Below, one piece after another: positions 6,774-13,777 of a stretch of DNA of 18,085 nucleotides (position 1 is its first letter; every line of letters starts with the position of its first letter). This DNA is from Spirochaetaceae bacterium. GTDB taxonomy: Bacteria; Spirochaetota; Spirochaetia; SZUA-6; Fen-1364. The translations under genes were made by a program, and so were the position numbers. Location: the NCBI GenBank assembly GCA_003141795.1, contig PLNO01000219.1:1-18085 (forward strand), read 5' to 3'. Under the pieces are notes generated by a model. It ran no database searches, was not told the DNA's origin, and saw only the letters and a list, made by a program, of their open reading frames with translations.

Positions 6774-8189
6774 TCAGCAGATCACGCTGTCCAGGCCCAG
6801 CGTGTCGGCGAGCACCGCGAGCTCCCTGATGTGGTTCCCGTAGACGATCACCGTATGCTCCCGGGAGATGTTTTCGATGAGCTTCGGCAGGTTGTCGAAC
6901 TCCAGGAGCGCCGTGGTCTCGCAATGCGTGAAGCCGTGGCGCGTGGTCTCCAGCACCTTGAGCCCCGCGATCACGAGCGTCTTCCCGTCGAACTTCAGCT
7001 CCAGCGCCGTTGCCTCGGTATTCCCCCGCATGTCGCCGTCAAGACCGCATCCCCTGCCGTCCCGCTTGATCTCCCAGGTTCCGCCGAAATCGTGGAGGGC
7101 GGTGAGCCCCGTGGGGGTCATCTCGGGTGAGACGATCCCGATGTAGCCGCAGTGGCCGAGCCGCGCGAGGTTCTTCCACCGTGAGCGCGGGTATAACGAC
7201 TCGTTCGGCGACAGGGGGTCTCCGAAGTGGTCGCGCAGCGCACCCTCGTAGCTCACCGGGTACATGTTGGACATCATGCAGGGGAGGTCGAGGAACACGC
7301 TCACCAGGGCCATGCTCTCCATGGCGAGGAAGTCGCCGTCGCAGGAGGCGATGTACCCCTCCTCACGGAGCAGCGCCTGCGCGAGGCAGGGAACGTCGCG
7401 GCCGCCGTTGATGATGAGGTCACCGTAGCAGTTCACGCCGAAGGCGAAAGCGCCACGCTCTTCGAGGATCGACCGGATGGAGAGGAAAACGCGCAGCGCC
7501 TGGTCGAGCTCGGCGGGCTTCACGTTCTTGATCGCGTAGCGGCCCTTGCGCTTCTCCCACTCCGCCTTCACCTCGGCATCCGAAAACGTCGGACAGCGGT
7601 CCCTGAACGCGGAGAGGGGGAGCACGTCGATGCGCGTGCCGAGCTTCTGTGTCAAACGGTTGCTGGCGGACAGCGCGTTCCAGGGGAAGTTCTGGTCCCC
7701 GAAGACGACCATGCGGGCACGGGAGAGAAATCGGCGCATCCCGTAGGCGCGCATGAGCGCCTTGCCCTCCTGAAGGTTGGCCACGAGCACGACCTTCACG
7801 CCGAGGCTGGTGAGCATGTCGCGCGCGGACCATCGCCAGAAATCCGGCTCATCGTACTCCTGCAGCGGCCAGAAGACGACGGGGATGCCGCGCCGCACCA
7901 GCGGCTCGGGATGGGAGTTCCAGATCTCCGTGGGGTAGGCGGGGACGCTGACGGGGAATATCGCGTCCACCTAGTCGCCGAGTGACTGGATGACCTGCGT
8001 CCAGTGCTCGGGTGACTGGATTTCGATGACGGGAAGGACGCGCGCGATGCCGCGGACCTCCTTCTCAAGTCGATCGAGATCCACCGTGGGCTTGCCCTTG
8101 CGGGCGAGAACGGGCTGGATGGTGGCGAGCGGTCGCGACAGGTGTTCCCGCAGCGGCACCATCAGGGAGCGCTCTTCTGTTGTTGTCAT
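6774..8189 (-). CDS. Sugar isomerase-like protein (L-fucose/L-arabinose isomerase fold), frame interrupted by in-frame TAG
   Basis: Read from ATG 8189 (AGGAGAG just upstream; ATGA overlap with the preceding gene's stop), the frame runs 72 codons, meets TAG at codon 73, and continues open for 398 codons to TGA. Both sides read as one protein: strand 'VLPVIEI', helix 'SPEHWTQVIQSLG', the TAG, then strand 'VDAIFPVSVPAYPTEIWNS'. The central 'CDGDFLAMESMALVSVFLD', the 'MMSNMYPVS' stretch and the C-terminal 'FTHCETTALLEF...VYGNHIRELAVLADTLG' are like fucose-isomerase-type proteins. The likely role is aldose-ketose isomerisation ahead of the adjacent FGGY kinase. A separate product could start at GTG 7970, directly after the TAG, but it has no Shine-Dalgarno sequence and would lack the first strand and helix. 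Pseudogene, sequencing error or readthrough are all possible; substrate unknown. Confidence 0.6.
7971..7973 (-). other. In-frame amber (TAG) codon inside the isomerase frame
   Basis: The codons run GGC GAC TAG GTG GAC GCG in one frame. It falls in the predicted loop between the first helix and second strand of the N-terminal domain. A one-base change from CAG, GAG, AAG or TGG would produce it. Confidence 0.9.
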
Positions 8190-9073
8190 TCCTCTCTCCT
8201 TTTGTAGGCCCAGGGTACGAGGGCCGAACGTGTCGCAATGACCTCCGCGTAGCCGGGGTGCCGGGCGAGCATTCTGCGATCCATCATGGGGACGCTCACC
8301 GTGAGAAACAACACGCTGACGACGAGCGGACCGACGATGGTCCACCACCACGCGGGATTGGCCGCCAAGCCGAAAATGTACAACCCCCACCAGAATAGCA
8401 CTTCTCCGAAATAGTTGGGATGCCGGGAGAAGGCCCACAGCCCTTCGTCGAGGATCCTGCCGTGCTCCCGCGGGGAGGTGACGAACCGCCTGAGCTGCCG
8501 ATCGGCACTGCTCTCGATGAGGATCGCTCCCGCCGTGGCGCAGAGGCCGAGCAGGTCCAGGAGGCCGATCCGCCGGCTGCCTGCCGCCAGGACGGGAATG
8601 AGGGAGAGACAGCCGGCAAAGACGATGACGGTGGGGAAGAAGTGAAAGCCGAGGAAGCTGATCGGCCAGTAGCCTGCCCCGAACCGGCGGTAGTCGGAGT
8701 AGCGCCAATCCTCGTCGGACAGGCCGCGCCAGCGGCGCACCCAGTTGACAGTCAGGCGGATCGCCCAGACCAGGAGCAGCACGGGCACGACGATCTGGCG
8801 CAGGGAAAACCCGGCACCGACCCTGAGGATCCAGAACAGGCAGATCGGGACCGGGGCGACGCTCCAGTACGGATCGTAGACGCTCGAATTATCAAGCGCG
8901 ACGCTGAAAGCGAAGATGGCCACAGTGGCTGCGCAGTCGGCGATTCCCGCGGCGACGATCGGGGAGCGCCAGGGCAGGAGCCGGCAGACCAGCACGGCCA
9001 CGCCCGCGGCCAGAGCGTAGGCGGCGAGGCAGAGGGCGAGCGACGCGGTTCGCGTAAGACGTTTCAGCGGCAT
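8186..9073 (-). CDS. DUF1295 membrane protein (steroid 5-alpha-reductase/ICMT-like)
   Basis: A 295-residue integral membrane protein with about eight hydrophobic segments, starting at ATG 9073 with AAGG about 6 nt upstream. It has the DUF1295 signature: 'NSSVYDPYWSVAPVP', 'VNWVRRWRGLSDEDWRYSDYR' with its Arg/Trp/Asp-rich loop, and the C-terminal 'GLWAFSRHPNYFGEVLFWWG', 'MMDRRMLARHPGYAEV' and 'SALVPW'. The RHPNYFGE box is the nucleotide- or methyl-donor-binding element shared with isoprenylcysteine methyltransferases and sterol reductases. Bacterial members are largely uncharacterised; a lipid or isoprenoid reduction or methylation role is only inferred. It follows the DNA glycosylase gene by 15 nt and its TGA overlaps the next ATG (ATGA), so the sugar isomerase gene is translationally coupled to it. 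No functional link with sugar metabolism is obvious. Confidence 0.85.
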   Translation of the reverse strand: MPLKRLTRTASLALCLAAYALAAGVAVLVCRLLPWRSPIVAAGIADCAATVAIFAFSVALDNSSVYDPYWSVAPVPICLFWILRVGAGFSLRQIVVPVLLLVWAIRLTVNWVRRWRGLSDEDWRYSDYRRFGAGYWPISFLGFHFFPTVIVFAGCLSLIPVLAAGSRRIGLLDLLGLCATAGAILIESSADRQLRRFVTSPREHGRILDEGLWAFSRHPNYFGEVLFWWGLYIFGLAANPAWWWTIVGPLVVSVLFLTVSVPMMDRRMLARHPGYAEVIATRSALVPWAYKRREE

Positions 9074-9088
9074 GGGACCTTCTTTCTC

Positions 9089-9943
9089 TTACCAGGGAAT
9101 CTGAAGCTGTCGTGACCCTGCCGCGCCGGAGGCGGGCTGGCACGTAGGGCAGAAAAAGGAGTCGTACCCGAGCACGCCGACCCGTCGTATCGTCGTCCCG
9201 CATACGGGGCAGGGCTCGTTCCTGCGGTTGCGCACTTTCACGTGACCACGTACCTTCTCCTCGATGGGTCGTCCCGCTTTTCGCACTTCCTCGATGCCCC
9301 AGAGCAGCACGGATGTGATGCTTTCGTAGAGCTTGCGCTGCTGATCGACGGAGAGGGTGTTGCAGGTCGTTTTGGGGTGGATGCCCGCCGCAAAGAGGAT
9401 CTCGTCCGCATAAGCATTGCCGATCGAGCTCAAGGCGCCGTGGTCCATGAGGAAGACGCGGGCCTGGTGCCTGCGCCCCTTGATCAGATCACGAAACAGC
9501 TCCCAGGTGAAATCAGGTCCGATGACGTTCACCCCCTGCTTCTGATACCCGGGGATGGCCTCAAGGCTCTCCGCCGCGGCGAGGTACACTTTTCCCATTT
9601 TCTTGTCGTCGCCGTAGCGCAACCATTCACCATTGTCCAATCGTAATCCGAAGCAAAGATGGGCAACGGGCCGGTCCGCGGAAGAAGCGATCTGCAGGCG
9701 CCCGGTGAGCATGCAGTGCATGATGAGCCGTATTCCGCCGCTCAGGCTGAAGTCGAGGAAAGGTCCCACCCTCGTGAGGGGGCCGAGCTCACGTCCGGCG
9801 AGCGCCTGCGCGAAGCCGCCGGCGTCGGGCAGAAGCATTCGGATGACGATCGGTTCCTTGATCGTCACCTCCTCGATCCTCCTCCCCGCGATGCGGGGGC
9901 GGAGCTTTTCGACGATGTATTCCAGGTCGGGCAGCTCGGGCAC
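9089..9943 (-). CDS. Fpg/Nei-family DNA glycosylase, atypical active-site loop
   Basis: A 284-residue protein of the formamidopyrimidine/endonuclease VIII family, which excises oxidised bases and nicks the strand. The start is GTG 9943, because maturation would then expose the catalytic N-terminal Pro in 'PELPDLEYIVEKL' (Pro2, Glu3 of the coding sequence); a longer in-frame extension upstream would abolish this. Also visible are 'MLTGRLQI', 'GNAYADEILFAAGIHP' (the H2TH helix with its conserved Asn) and a C-terminal zinc finger with Cys245, Cys248, Cys265 and Cys268. Two usual residues are missing: the hairpin Lys of the RRxKYL motif is Pro (RVGPFL, about residue 61), and the zinc-finger loop reads GYDSFFC instead of the usual GR(S/G)TFFC. 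It belongs to a divergent PELPDL-type subgroup, so substrate range may differ from MutM. It is the first gene of a minus-strand operon. Confidence 0.85.
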   Translation of the reverse strand: MPELPDLEYIVEKLRPRIAGRRIEEVTIKEPIVIRMLLPDAGGFAQALAGRELGPLTRVGPFLDFSLSGGIRLIMHCMLTGRLQIASSADRPVAHLCFGLRLDNGEWLRYGDDKKMGKVYLAAAESLEAIPGYQKQGVNVIGPDFTWELFRDLIKGRRHQARVFLMDHGALSSIGNAYADEILFAAGIHPKTTCNTLSVDQQRKLYESITSVLLWGIEEVRKAGRPIEEKVRGHVKVRNRRNEPCPVCGTTIRRVGVLGYDSFFCPTCQPASGAAGSRQLQIPW

Positions 9944-9950
9944 GGCACCC

Positions 9951-9980
9951 AATGTAGCAGGGAGCCGCAGTGTCGCACAA
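9951..9980 (-). promoter_or_regulatory. Candidate promoter giving a near-leaderless glycosylase transcript
   Basis: TTGTGC (9980-9975) and TACATT (9956-9951, 4 of 6 to TATAAT) are separated by 18 nt on the minus strand. The expected start point falls within one or two bases of the GTG at 9943, and no Shine-Dalgarno sequence precedes that GTG, which fits leaderless translation. The -35 match is poor. Confidence 0.25.
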
Positions 9981-10018
9981 TGCCCGTTTACCTTGGGCAG
10001 AGAGGCCCGGAATGAGAG

Positions 10019-10046
10019 TTGCCGATTTCTCCCATTCGTGTATGAT
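10019..10046 (+). promoter_or_regulatory. Candidate sigma-70 promoter for the uracil permease gene
   Basis: TTGCCG (10019-10024, 4 of 6) and TATGAT (10041-10046, 5 of 6 to TATAAT) with a 16-nt spacer. The predicted start near 10053 leaves a leader of about 49 nt. The leader contains a small hairpin, GCCCC/GGGGC with a 7-nt loop (10060-10076), ending about ten bases before the AAAGGAGG ribosome-binding site. Confidence 0.4.
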
Positions 10047-10101
10047 ACGCACGGTTTCCGCCCCACCGGTCGGGGCAATCAAGTGAAAAGGAGGATTTTG
10101 A

Positions 10102-11529
10102 ATGCAACGGGAGATCATCCAGGTGGAGGAGCGTGTCCCCCTACTCAAGGGGATACCGCTGAGTCTGCAGCATCTGTTCGCCATGTTCGGGGCGTCGATC
10201 CTCGTGCCGATCCTGTTCAATCAGGCGGCGAAGTCGGTCGTGATAGACCCGGCTCTGGTCCTGCTGATGAACGGCATCGGAACCCTCATCTACATCTTCA
10301 TCTGCCGCGGCAAGGCGCCGGCTTTCCTCGGCTCGAGCTTCGCTTTCATCGCGCCCGCCATCACGTGCATCAGCCTCGCCGCGACCCCGCAGCTCGGCTT
10401 CCAGCACGCCGTGGGCGGCTTCGTCGTCGCCGGGTTCGCCTTCGTGGTGGTGTCCTTCATCATCAGGTTTGCCGGCAGGCGCTGGATCGACATCGTGCTG
10501 CCCCCGGCTGCCATGGGACCGATCGTCGCCTTGATCGGGTTGGAGCTCGCGCCCGTGGCGACGAACATGGCTTTCTTCAAGAACGGGGCCATGGACGGCA
10601 CGACGGCCATCATCTCCCTGTTCACGCTCCTCGTGGTGATCGTCGGGTCGATGGTGTTCCGCAAGTTCCTCGCCGCGATTCCCGTGCTTATCGGGGTCAT
10701 CGCCGGCTACGTCCTGGCGGCCATCGTCAACATCTGGGTCCCGGGGACGCTGGATTTCAGCTCCGTGCAGAGCGCGGCAGTGATCGCGGCCCCACGGTTC
10801 ATGCTGCCGGTGTTCGACTGGGCGTCGATCCTCATCATCCTCCCCGCCGCGCTCGTCGTCATATCCGAGCACATCGGGCACCTGTTCGTCACGAGCAACA
10901 TCGTGGGCAGGGACCTGCTGAAGGTCCCCGGCCTGCACAACTCATTGCTCGGTGACGGGCTGTCCACCATGCTCTCGGGCTTCACCGGATCCTGTCCCAC
11001 GACGACCTACGGTGAGAACATGGGCGTCATGGCCATCACGCGCGTCTACTCCGTGTGGGTGATCGGCGGGGCGGCGGTGATCTCCATCGTCATCGCCTTC
11101 TTCGGACAGGTGAGCGGCGTGATCCGCAGCATCCCCACCGCCGTGATCGGCGGCATCAGCATGATGCTCTTCGGCGTCATTGCCGCTTCGGGTCTCCGCA
11201 TGCTCATCGAGGCGAAAGTGGATTATTCGAAGTCCCGCAATCTCCTCCTCTCGGCCGTCGTGTTCGTGGTGGGCATCTCGGGTGTCCCCATCAACATCGG
11301 CCAGACCCAGCTCAAGGGCATGGTGCTCGCCACGCTCGTGGGTATCGGCTTAAGCCTCGTGTTCTTCGGGTTCGACAAGCTGAAGTGGACGGCTGACGCG
11401 GAGGATGCCCCGCAGGCCGCACCCGCTGCGAAGAAGCTCCCCGCCACCAGGCGCGCGCTTCCGGCAAAGAAGCTGGCGGCCAAGAGTGGGCCTGCGGCCA
11501 AGAAAGCGGCACCCGCGCGCAAGCGGTAG
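10102..11529 (+). CDS. uraA: Uracil permease (NCS2/UraA family) with basic C-terminal tail
   Basis: A 475-residue inner-membrane nucleobase transporter, expected to have 14 membrane segments and to couple uracil uptake to protons. ATG 10102 is preceded by AAAGGAGG. UraA features are clear: 'FLGSSFAFIAP' (75-85), 'VVISEHIGHLFVTSNIVGRD' with the uracil-binding Glu256, 'PGLHNSLLGDGLSTMLSGF', and 'TTYGENMGVMAITRVYS' with Glu305. The last membrane segment ends near residue 425. Residues 431-475 form an unusual tail of AAKK/PAKK units (about 442-445, 454-457 and 465-468) resembling histone-H1-like or HU-extension sequence. Such a tail is not part of E. coli UraA. The gene stands alone, divergent from the glycosylase operon and followed by a strong hairpin. 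Uracil is favoured over xanthine because of the UraA-like GEN motif context. Confidence 0.92.
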   Translation: MQREIIQVEERVPLLKGIPLSLQHLFAMFGASILVPILFNQAAKSVVIDPALVLLMNGIGTLIYIFICRGKAPAFLGSSFAFIAPAITCISLAATPQLGFQHAVGGFVVAGFAFVVVSFIIRFAGRRWIDIVLPPAAMGPIVALIGLELAPVATNMAFFKNGAMDGTTAIISLFTLLVVIVGSMVFRKFLAAIPVLIGVIAGYVLAAIVNIWVPGTLDFSSVQSAAVIAAPRFMLPVFDWASILIILPAALVVISEHIGHLFVTSNIVGRDLLKVPGLHNSLLGDGLSTMLSGFTGSCPTTTYGENMGVMAITRVYSVWVIGGAAVISIVIAFFGQVSGVIRSIPTAVIGGISMMLFGVIAASGLRMLIEAKVDYSKSRNLLLSAVVFVVGISGVPINIGQTQLKGMVLATLVGIGLSLVFFGFDKLKWTADAEDAPQAAPAAKKLPATRRALPAKKLAAKSGPAAKKAAPARKR

Positions 11530-11540
11530 AGAAGACCGGA

Positions 11541-11568
11541 TCCCCGCCGGCAGTGCCGGCGGGGACTT
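11541..11568. terminator. Hairpin terminator between convergent uraA and ACT genes
   Basis: A perfect 11-bp stem, TCCCCGCCGGC (11541-11551) and GCCGGCGGGGA (11555-11565), with a 3-nt AGT loop, 11 nt after the uraA stop. On the plus strand only CTTCC follows, so the U-tract is weak. It lies between two converging genes and ends 4 nt from the stop of the ACT gene, so it may work in both directions. Confidence 0.75.
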
Positions 11569-11569
11569 C

Positions 11570-12001
11570 CTACAGCGCCCGCAGCGCTTCCGCGCCCACC
11601 GTGGCGATTCCGTTTTTCTCCAGTATCTGCAGGGCGCGGTCGCGGTCGTCGATCTTGCAGATTACCACCGCGTTCTCCCTCTTCTTTTCCACGTACGCGT
11701 ACATGTATTCGACGTTCACGTTGTCCTGATCGAGGACCTCGAGGATCCGCGCCAGCCCGCCCGGTTTGTCCTCCACCTCCACGGCGATCACCTCCGTGAC
11801 CTGGGCGACGAAACCGTGCGCCTTCAGCACGGACAGGCAACGCTCGGTATTGTCCACGATGATCCGCAGCACCCCGAAATCGGCCGTATCGGCAAGAGAG
11901 AGCGCGCGGATGTTGATCTTGTCGTGCGAAAGCGTCCGGGTAACCTCTGCCAACCGGCCCTTCGCGTTCTCCAGGAAAATGGAAATCTGCTTCACGCTCA
12001 T
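11570..12001 (-). CDS. Double ACT-domain protein 1
   Basis: A small cytoplasmic protein of 143 residues, made of two ACT domains in tandem (roughly residues 3-70 and 71-140). Each has the characteristic 'ENAKGRLAEVTRTLSHDKINIR' or 'DKPGGLARILEVLDQDNVNV' turn-helix that binds amino acids at domain interfaces. There is no attached enzyme domain. Proteins of this type are commonly encoded next to phenylacetate-CoA ligases in anaerobes and are presumed to sense aromatic amino acids or arylacetates. The ATG at 12001 has GGAGG about 6 nt upstream, and the gene follows the first-described PaaK gene by 37 nt. It is a paralogue of the second ACT gene at 13348-13776. Regulatory target is inferred, not shown. 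Confidence 0.85.
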   Translation of the reverse strand: MSVKQISIFLENAKGRLAEVTRTLSHDKINIRALSLADTADFGVLRIIVDNTERCLSVLKAHGFVAQVTEVIAVEVEDKPGGLARILEVLDQDNVNVEYMYAYVEKKRENAVVICKIDDRDRALQILEKNGIATVGAEALRAL

Positions 12002-12038
12002 GGCAACCTCCGTGGTCCGCCGCCTTCCCGCGGCGCGA

Positions 12039-13337
12039 TCATATCTGGCGCTTGTCGATGATGCGTCGCGCCTTGCCCTCGCTGCGCGCGATGCTCTTGG
12101 GCTCCACGAGCCGCACCCGGGTGTGGATGTTCAGGGATGCGTACAGATCGGACTCGATCTTCTTTTCCGTGGCCTCGAGGTTCCTGATCTCGTCGGAGAA
12201 GACCTTCTCGTTCATCTCGATCTGCACCTCGAGCTCGTCGAGCTGTTCATGGCGCTCGACGATGAGCTGGTAGTGGGGCTCGGTGCCCTCCACCTTGAGT
12301 ATAACCTCCTCGATCTGGGAGGGGAACACGTTCACCCCGCGGATGATGAGCATGTCGTCGGTGCGGCCCAGCACGCGGTGCATGCGCACCGTTGTCCGTC
12401 CGCAGGGGCAGGGAGAGCGGTCGAGGTATGTGACGTCGCGCGTTCGGTAGCGCAGTACGGGGGTCCCCTCTTTCGTCAGGGTCGTGATGACCAGCTCCCC
12501 CTTCTGTCCGTCCGGGAGCACCTCTCCCGTTTCGGGGTCGATGATCTCGGGGAAGAAATGGTCCTCGTTGACGTGCAGCCCGTTCTGCTCGGGGCACTCC
12601 ATCGCGACCCCCGGCCCGATGATCTCCGTGAGTCCGTAGATGTCGATTGCAAGCAGGTGCAGCTTCTGCTGGATCTCCGTGCGCATGCTTTCACTCCAGG
12701 GCTCGGCGCCGAAGAAGCCCGCCTTCAGCCCCACGGTGGAAAGATCCAGGCCCTCTTCGCGCGCAGCCTCCGCCAGGTACAGGGAGTAGGACGGCGTGCA
12801 GGTGAGCACGGTGGACTTGAAATCGCGGAGCATGGCGATCTGCCGCTTGGTGTTCCCCCCCGATATGGGGATGACAGTCGCCCCGATCCTCCGCGCCCCG
12901 TAGTGGGAGCCGAGCCCCCCGGTGAAAAGCCCGTACCCGTACGCGTTCTGCACGATGTCGTGCCGCGTGGTGCCGCCCGAGGAAAGCGTGCGCGCCATCG
13001 CCTCGGACCACACGTCGATGTCCCCCTGCGTGTAGGCGTCCACGACCGGTTTGCCCGTGGTGCCCGATGAGGTGTGGATTTCCACGATCTCCTTCAGATC
13101 CACGGCCAGGAGACCGTAGGGGTAGACGTCGCGCATCTCGTCCTTCGTCGTGAAGGGAAGACGGGTGATGTCCTCGATCCGCTGGATCTCGTAGGGCTTC
13201 ACCCCGCGGGCGTCCATCTTCTTCCTGTAGAACGGCACCTTGCGGTAGAGAATGTCGACGAGCCTGCCCAGGCGCTCCCCCTGGAGACGGTGGAGCGCGG
13301 CGTGATCGAGGGATTCGAAATCGGGATTCCAGATCAT
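12039..13337 (-). CDS. paaK: Phenylacetate-CoA ligase 1
   Basis: A 432-residue adenylate-forming ligase that would convert phenylacetate (or a related arylacetate), ATP and CoA to the CoA thioester. Visible motifs: P-loop 'TSSGTTGKP' (about 89-97), '[20 protein letters not shown]' (the adenylate-binding Tyr/Glu segment), 'CPCGRT', '[20 protein letters not shown]' (hinge to the C-terminal domain) and '[12 protein letters not shown]' with the C-terminal catalytic Lys. The length is normal for PaaK. ATG 13337 is chosen because AGGAGG lies 6 nt upstream; this ribosome-binding site overlaps the stop codon of the preceding ACT gene, so the two are coupled. With the second PaaK/ACT pair upstream it forms a four-gene operon. 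In anaerobes such ligases usually act after indolepyruvate:ferredoxin oxidoreductase; no such gene is in this window. Confidence 0.92.
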   Translation of the reverse strand: MIWNPDFESLDHAALHRLQGERLGRLVDILYRKVPFYRKKMDARGVKPYEIQRIEDITRLPFTTKDEMRDVYPYGLLAVDLKEIVEIHTSSGTTGKPVVDAYTQGDIDVWSEAMARTLSSGGTTRHDIVQNAYGYGLFTGGLGSHYGARRIGATVIPISGGNTKRQIAMLRDFKSTVLTCTPSYSLYLAEAAREEGLDLSTVGLKAGFFGAEPWSESMRTEIQQKLHLLAIDIYGLTEIIGPGVAMECPEQNGLHVNEDHFFPEIIDPETGEVLPDGQKGELVITTLTKEGTPVLRYRTRDVTYLDRSPCPCGRTTVRMHRVLGRTDDMLIIRGVNVFPSQIEEVILKVEGTEPHYQLIVERHEQLDELEVQIEMNEKVFSDEIRNLEATEKKIESDLYASLNIHTRVRLVEPKSIARSEGKARRIIDKRQI

Positions 13338-13347
13338 GCATTTCCTC

Positions 13348-13776
13348 CTAGAGCCGGTAGATCTCCGCATCGGAGATCAGTCGGACGGCGGTGCCCTCCA
13401 GGGCCTTCTCCGCCTCCGGGAACTTTTCCACTTCGAAAATGATCGCGGCCCGCCTGCCTTCCTCGATCACGAAGCCGTAGCAGTCCTGTACGTTGATGTG
13501 CGCGGAGGCGAGCGTCACCAGGAGCTGGTGCATGGCCCCGGGCTGGTCGTCGATCTGCGCGACGAGTATCCTCCGCTTGGTGACGGTGAACTTGCTCTCC
13601 TTGAGCGCTGCAAGTCCGGCGTCCGGGTCGTTCACGAGCACGCGCACGACGCCGAACTCCCCGGCGTCCGCCATGGAGATCGCGCGGATGTTGAGGCCGC
13701 GCGCCGACAGCGCCCGGGTGATCTTCTCCAGCTTGCCCGGTTCGTTGACGACGAAGATCGAGAGATGGTACGCCAT
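13348..13776 (-). CDS. Double ACT-domain protein 2
   Basis: A 142-residue protein with two ACT domains: '[21 protein letters not shown]' in the first half and '[21 protein letters not shown]' in the second. It is a paralogue of the other ACT protein in the cluster, sharing length, domain order and the 'NIRA.S.AD.(A/G)(D/E)FG' segment. It probably binds an aromatic amino acid or arylacetate and modulates the neighbouring ligase or its transcription; this is inference. The start ATG 13776 follows the stop of the upstream PaaK gene by only 1 nt and has no strong Shine-Dalgarno sequence, so translation probably depends on coupling. Its TAG stop is embedded in the ribosome-binding site of the next PaaK gene. 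Confidence 0.85.
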   Translation of the reverse strand: MAYHLSIFVVNEPGKLEKITRALSARGLNIRAISMADAGEFGVVRVLVNDPDAGLAALKESKFTVTKRRILVAQIDDQPGAMHQLLVTLASAHINVQDCYGFVIEEGRRAAIIFEVEKFPEAEKALEGTAVRLISDAEIYRL

Positions 13777-13777
13777 T

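Noticed and set aside
7971..8708. A 245-codon frame ending at the TAG
   Set aside because: Only its last 72 codons, from ATG 8189, are plausible; the rest is an out-of-frame reading of the DUF1295 gene.
10060..10076. Riboswitch or attenuator in the uraA leader
   Set aside because: Only a 5-bp stem is present, with no alternative terminator and no PyrR-type anti-antiterminator consensus.
11766..13070. Long plus-strand open frame (434 codons) opposite the paaK1/ACT1 genes
   Set aside because: Its product is rich in Arg, Pro, Gly and His without any recognisable motif and lies antisense to well-supported genes; it is the usual shadow of high-GC coding DNA.
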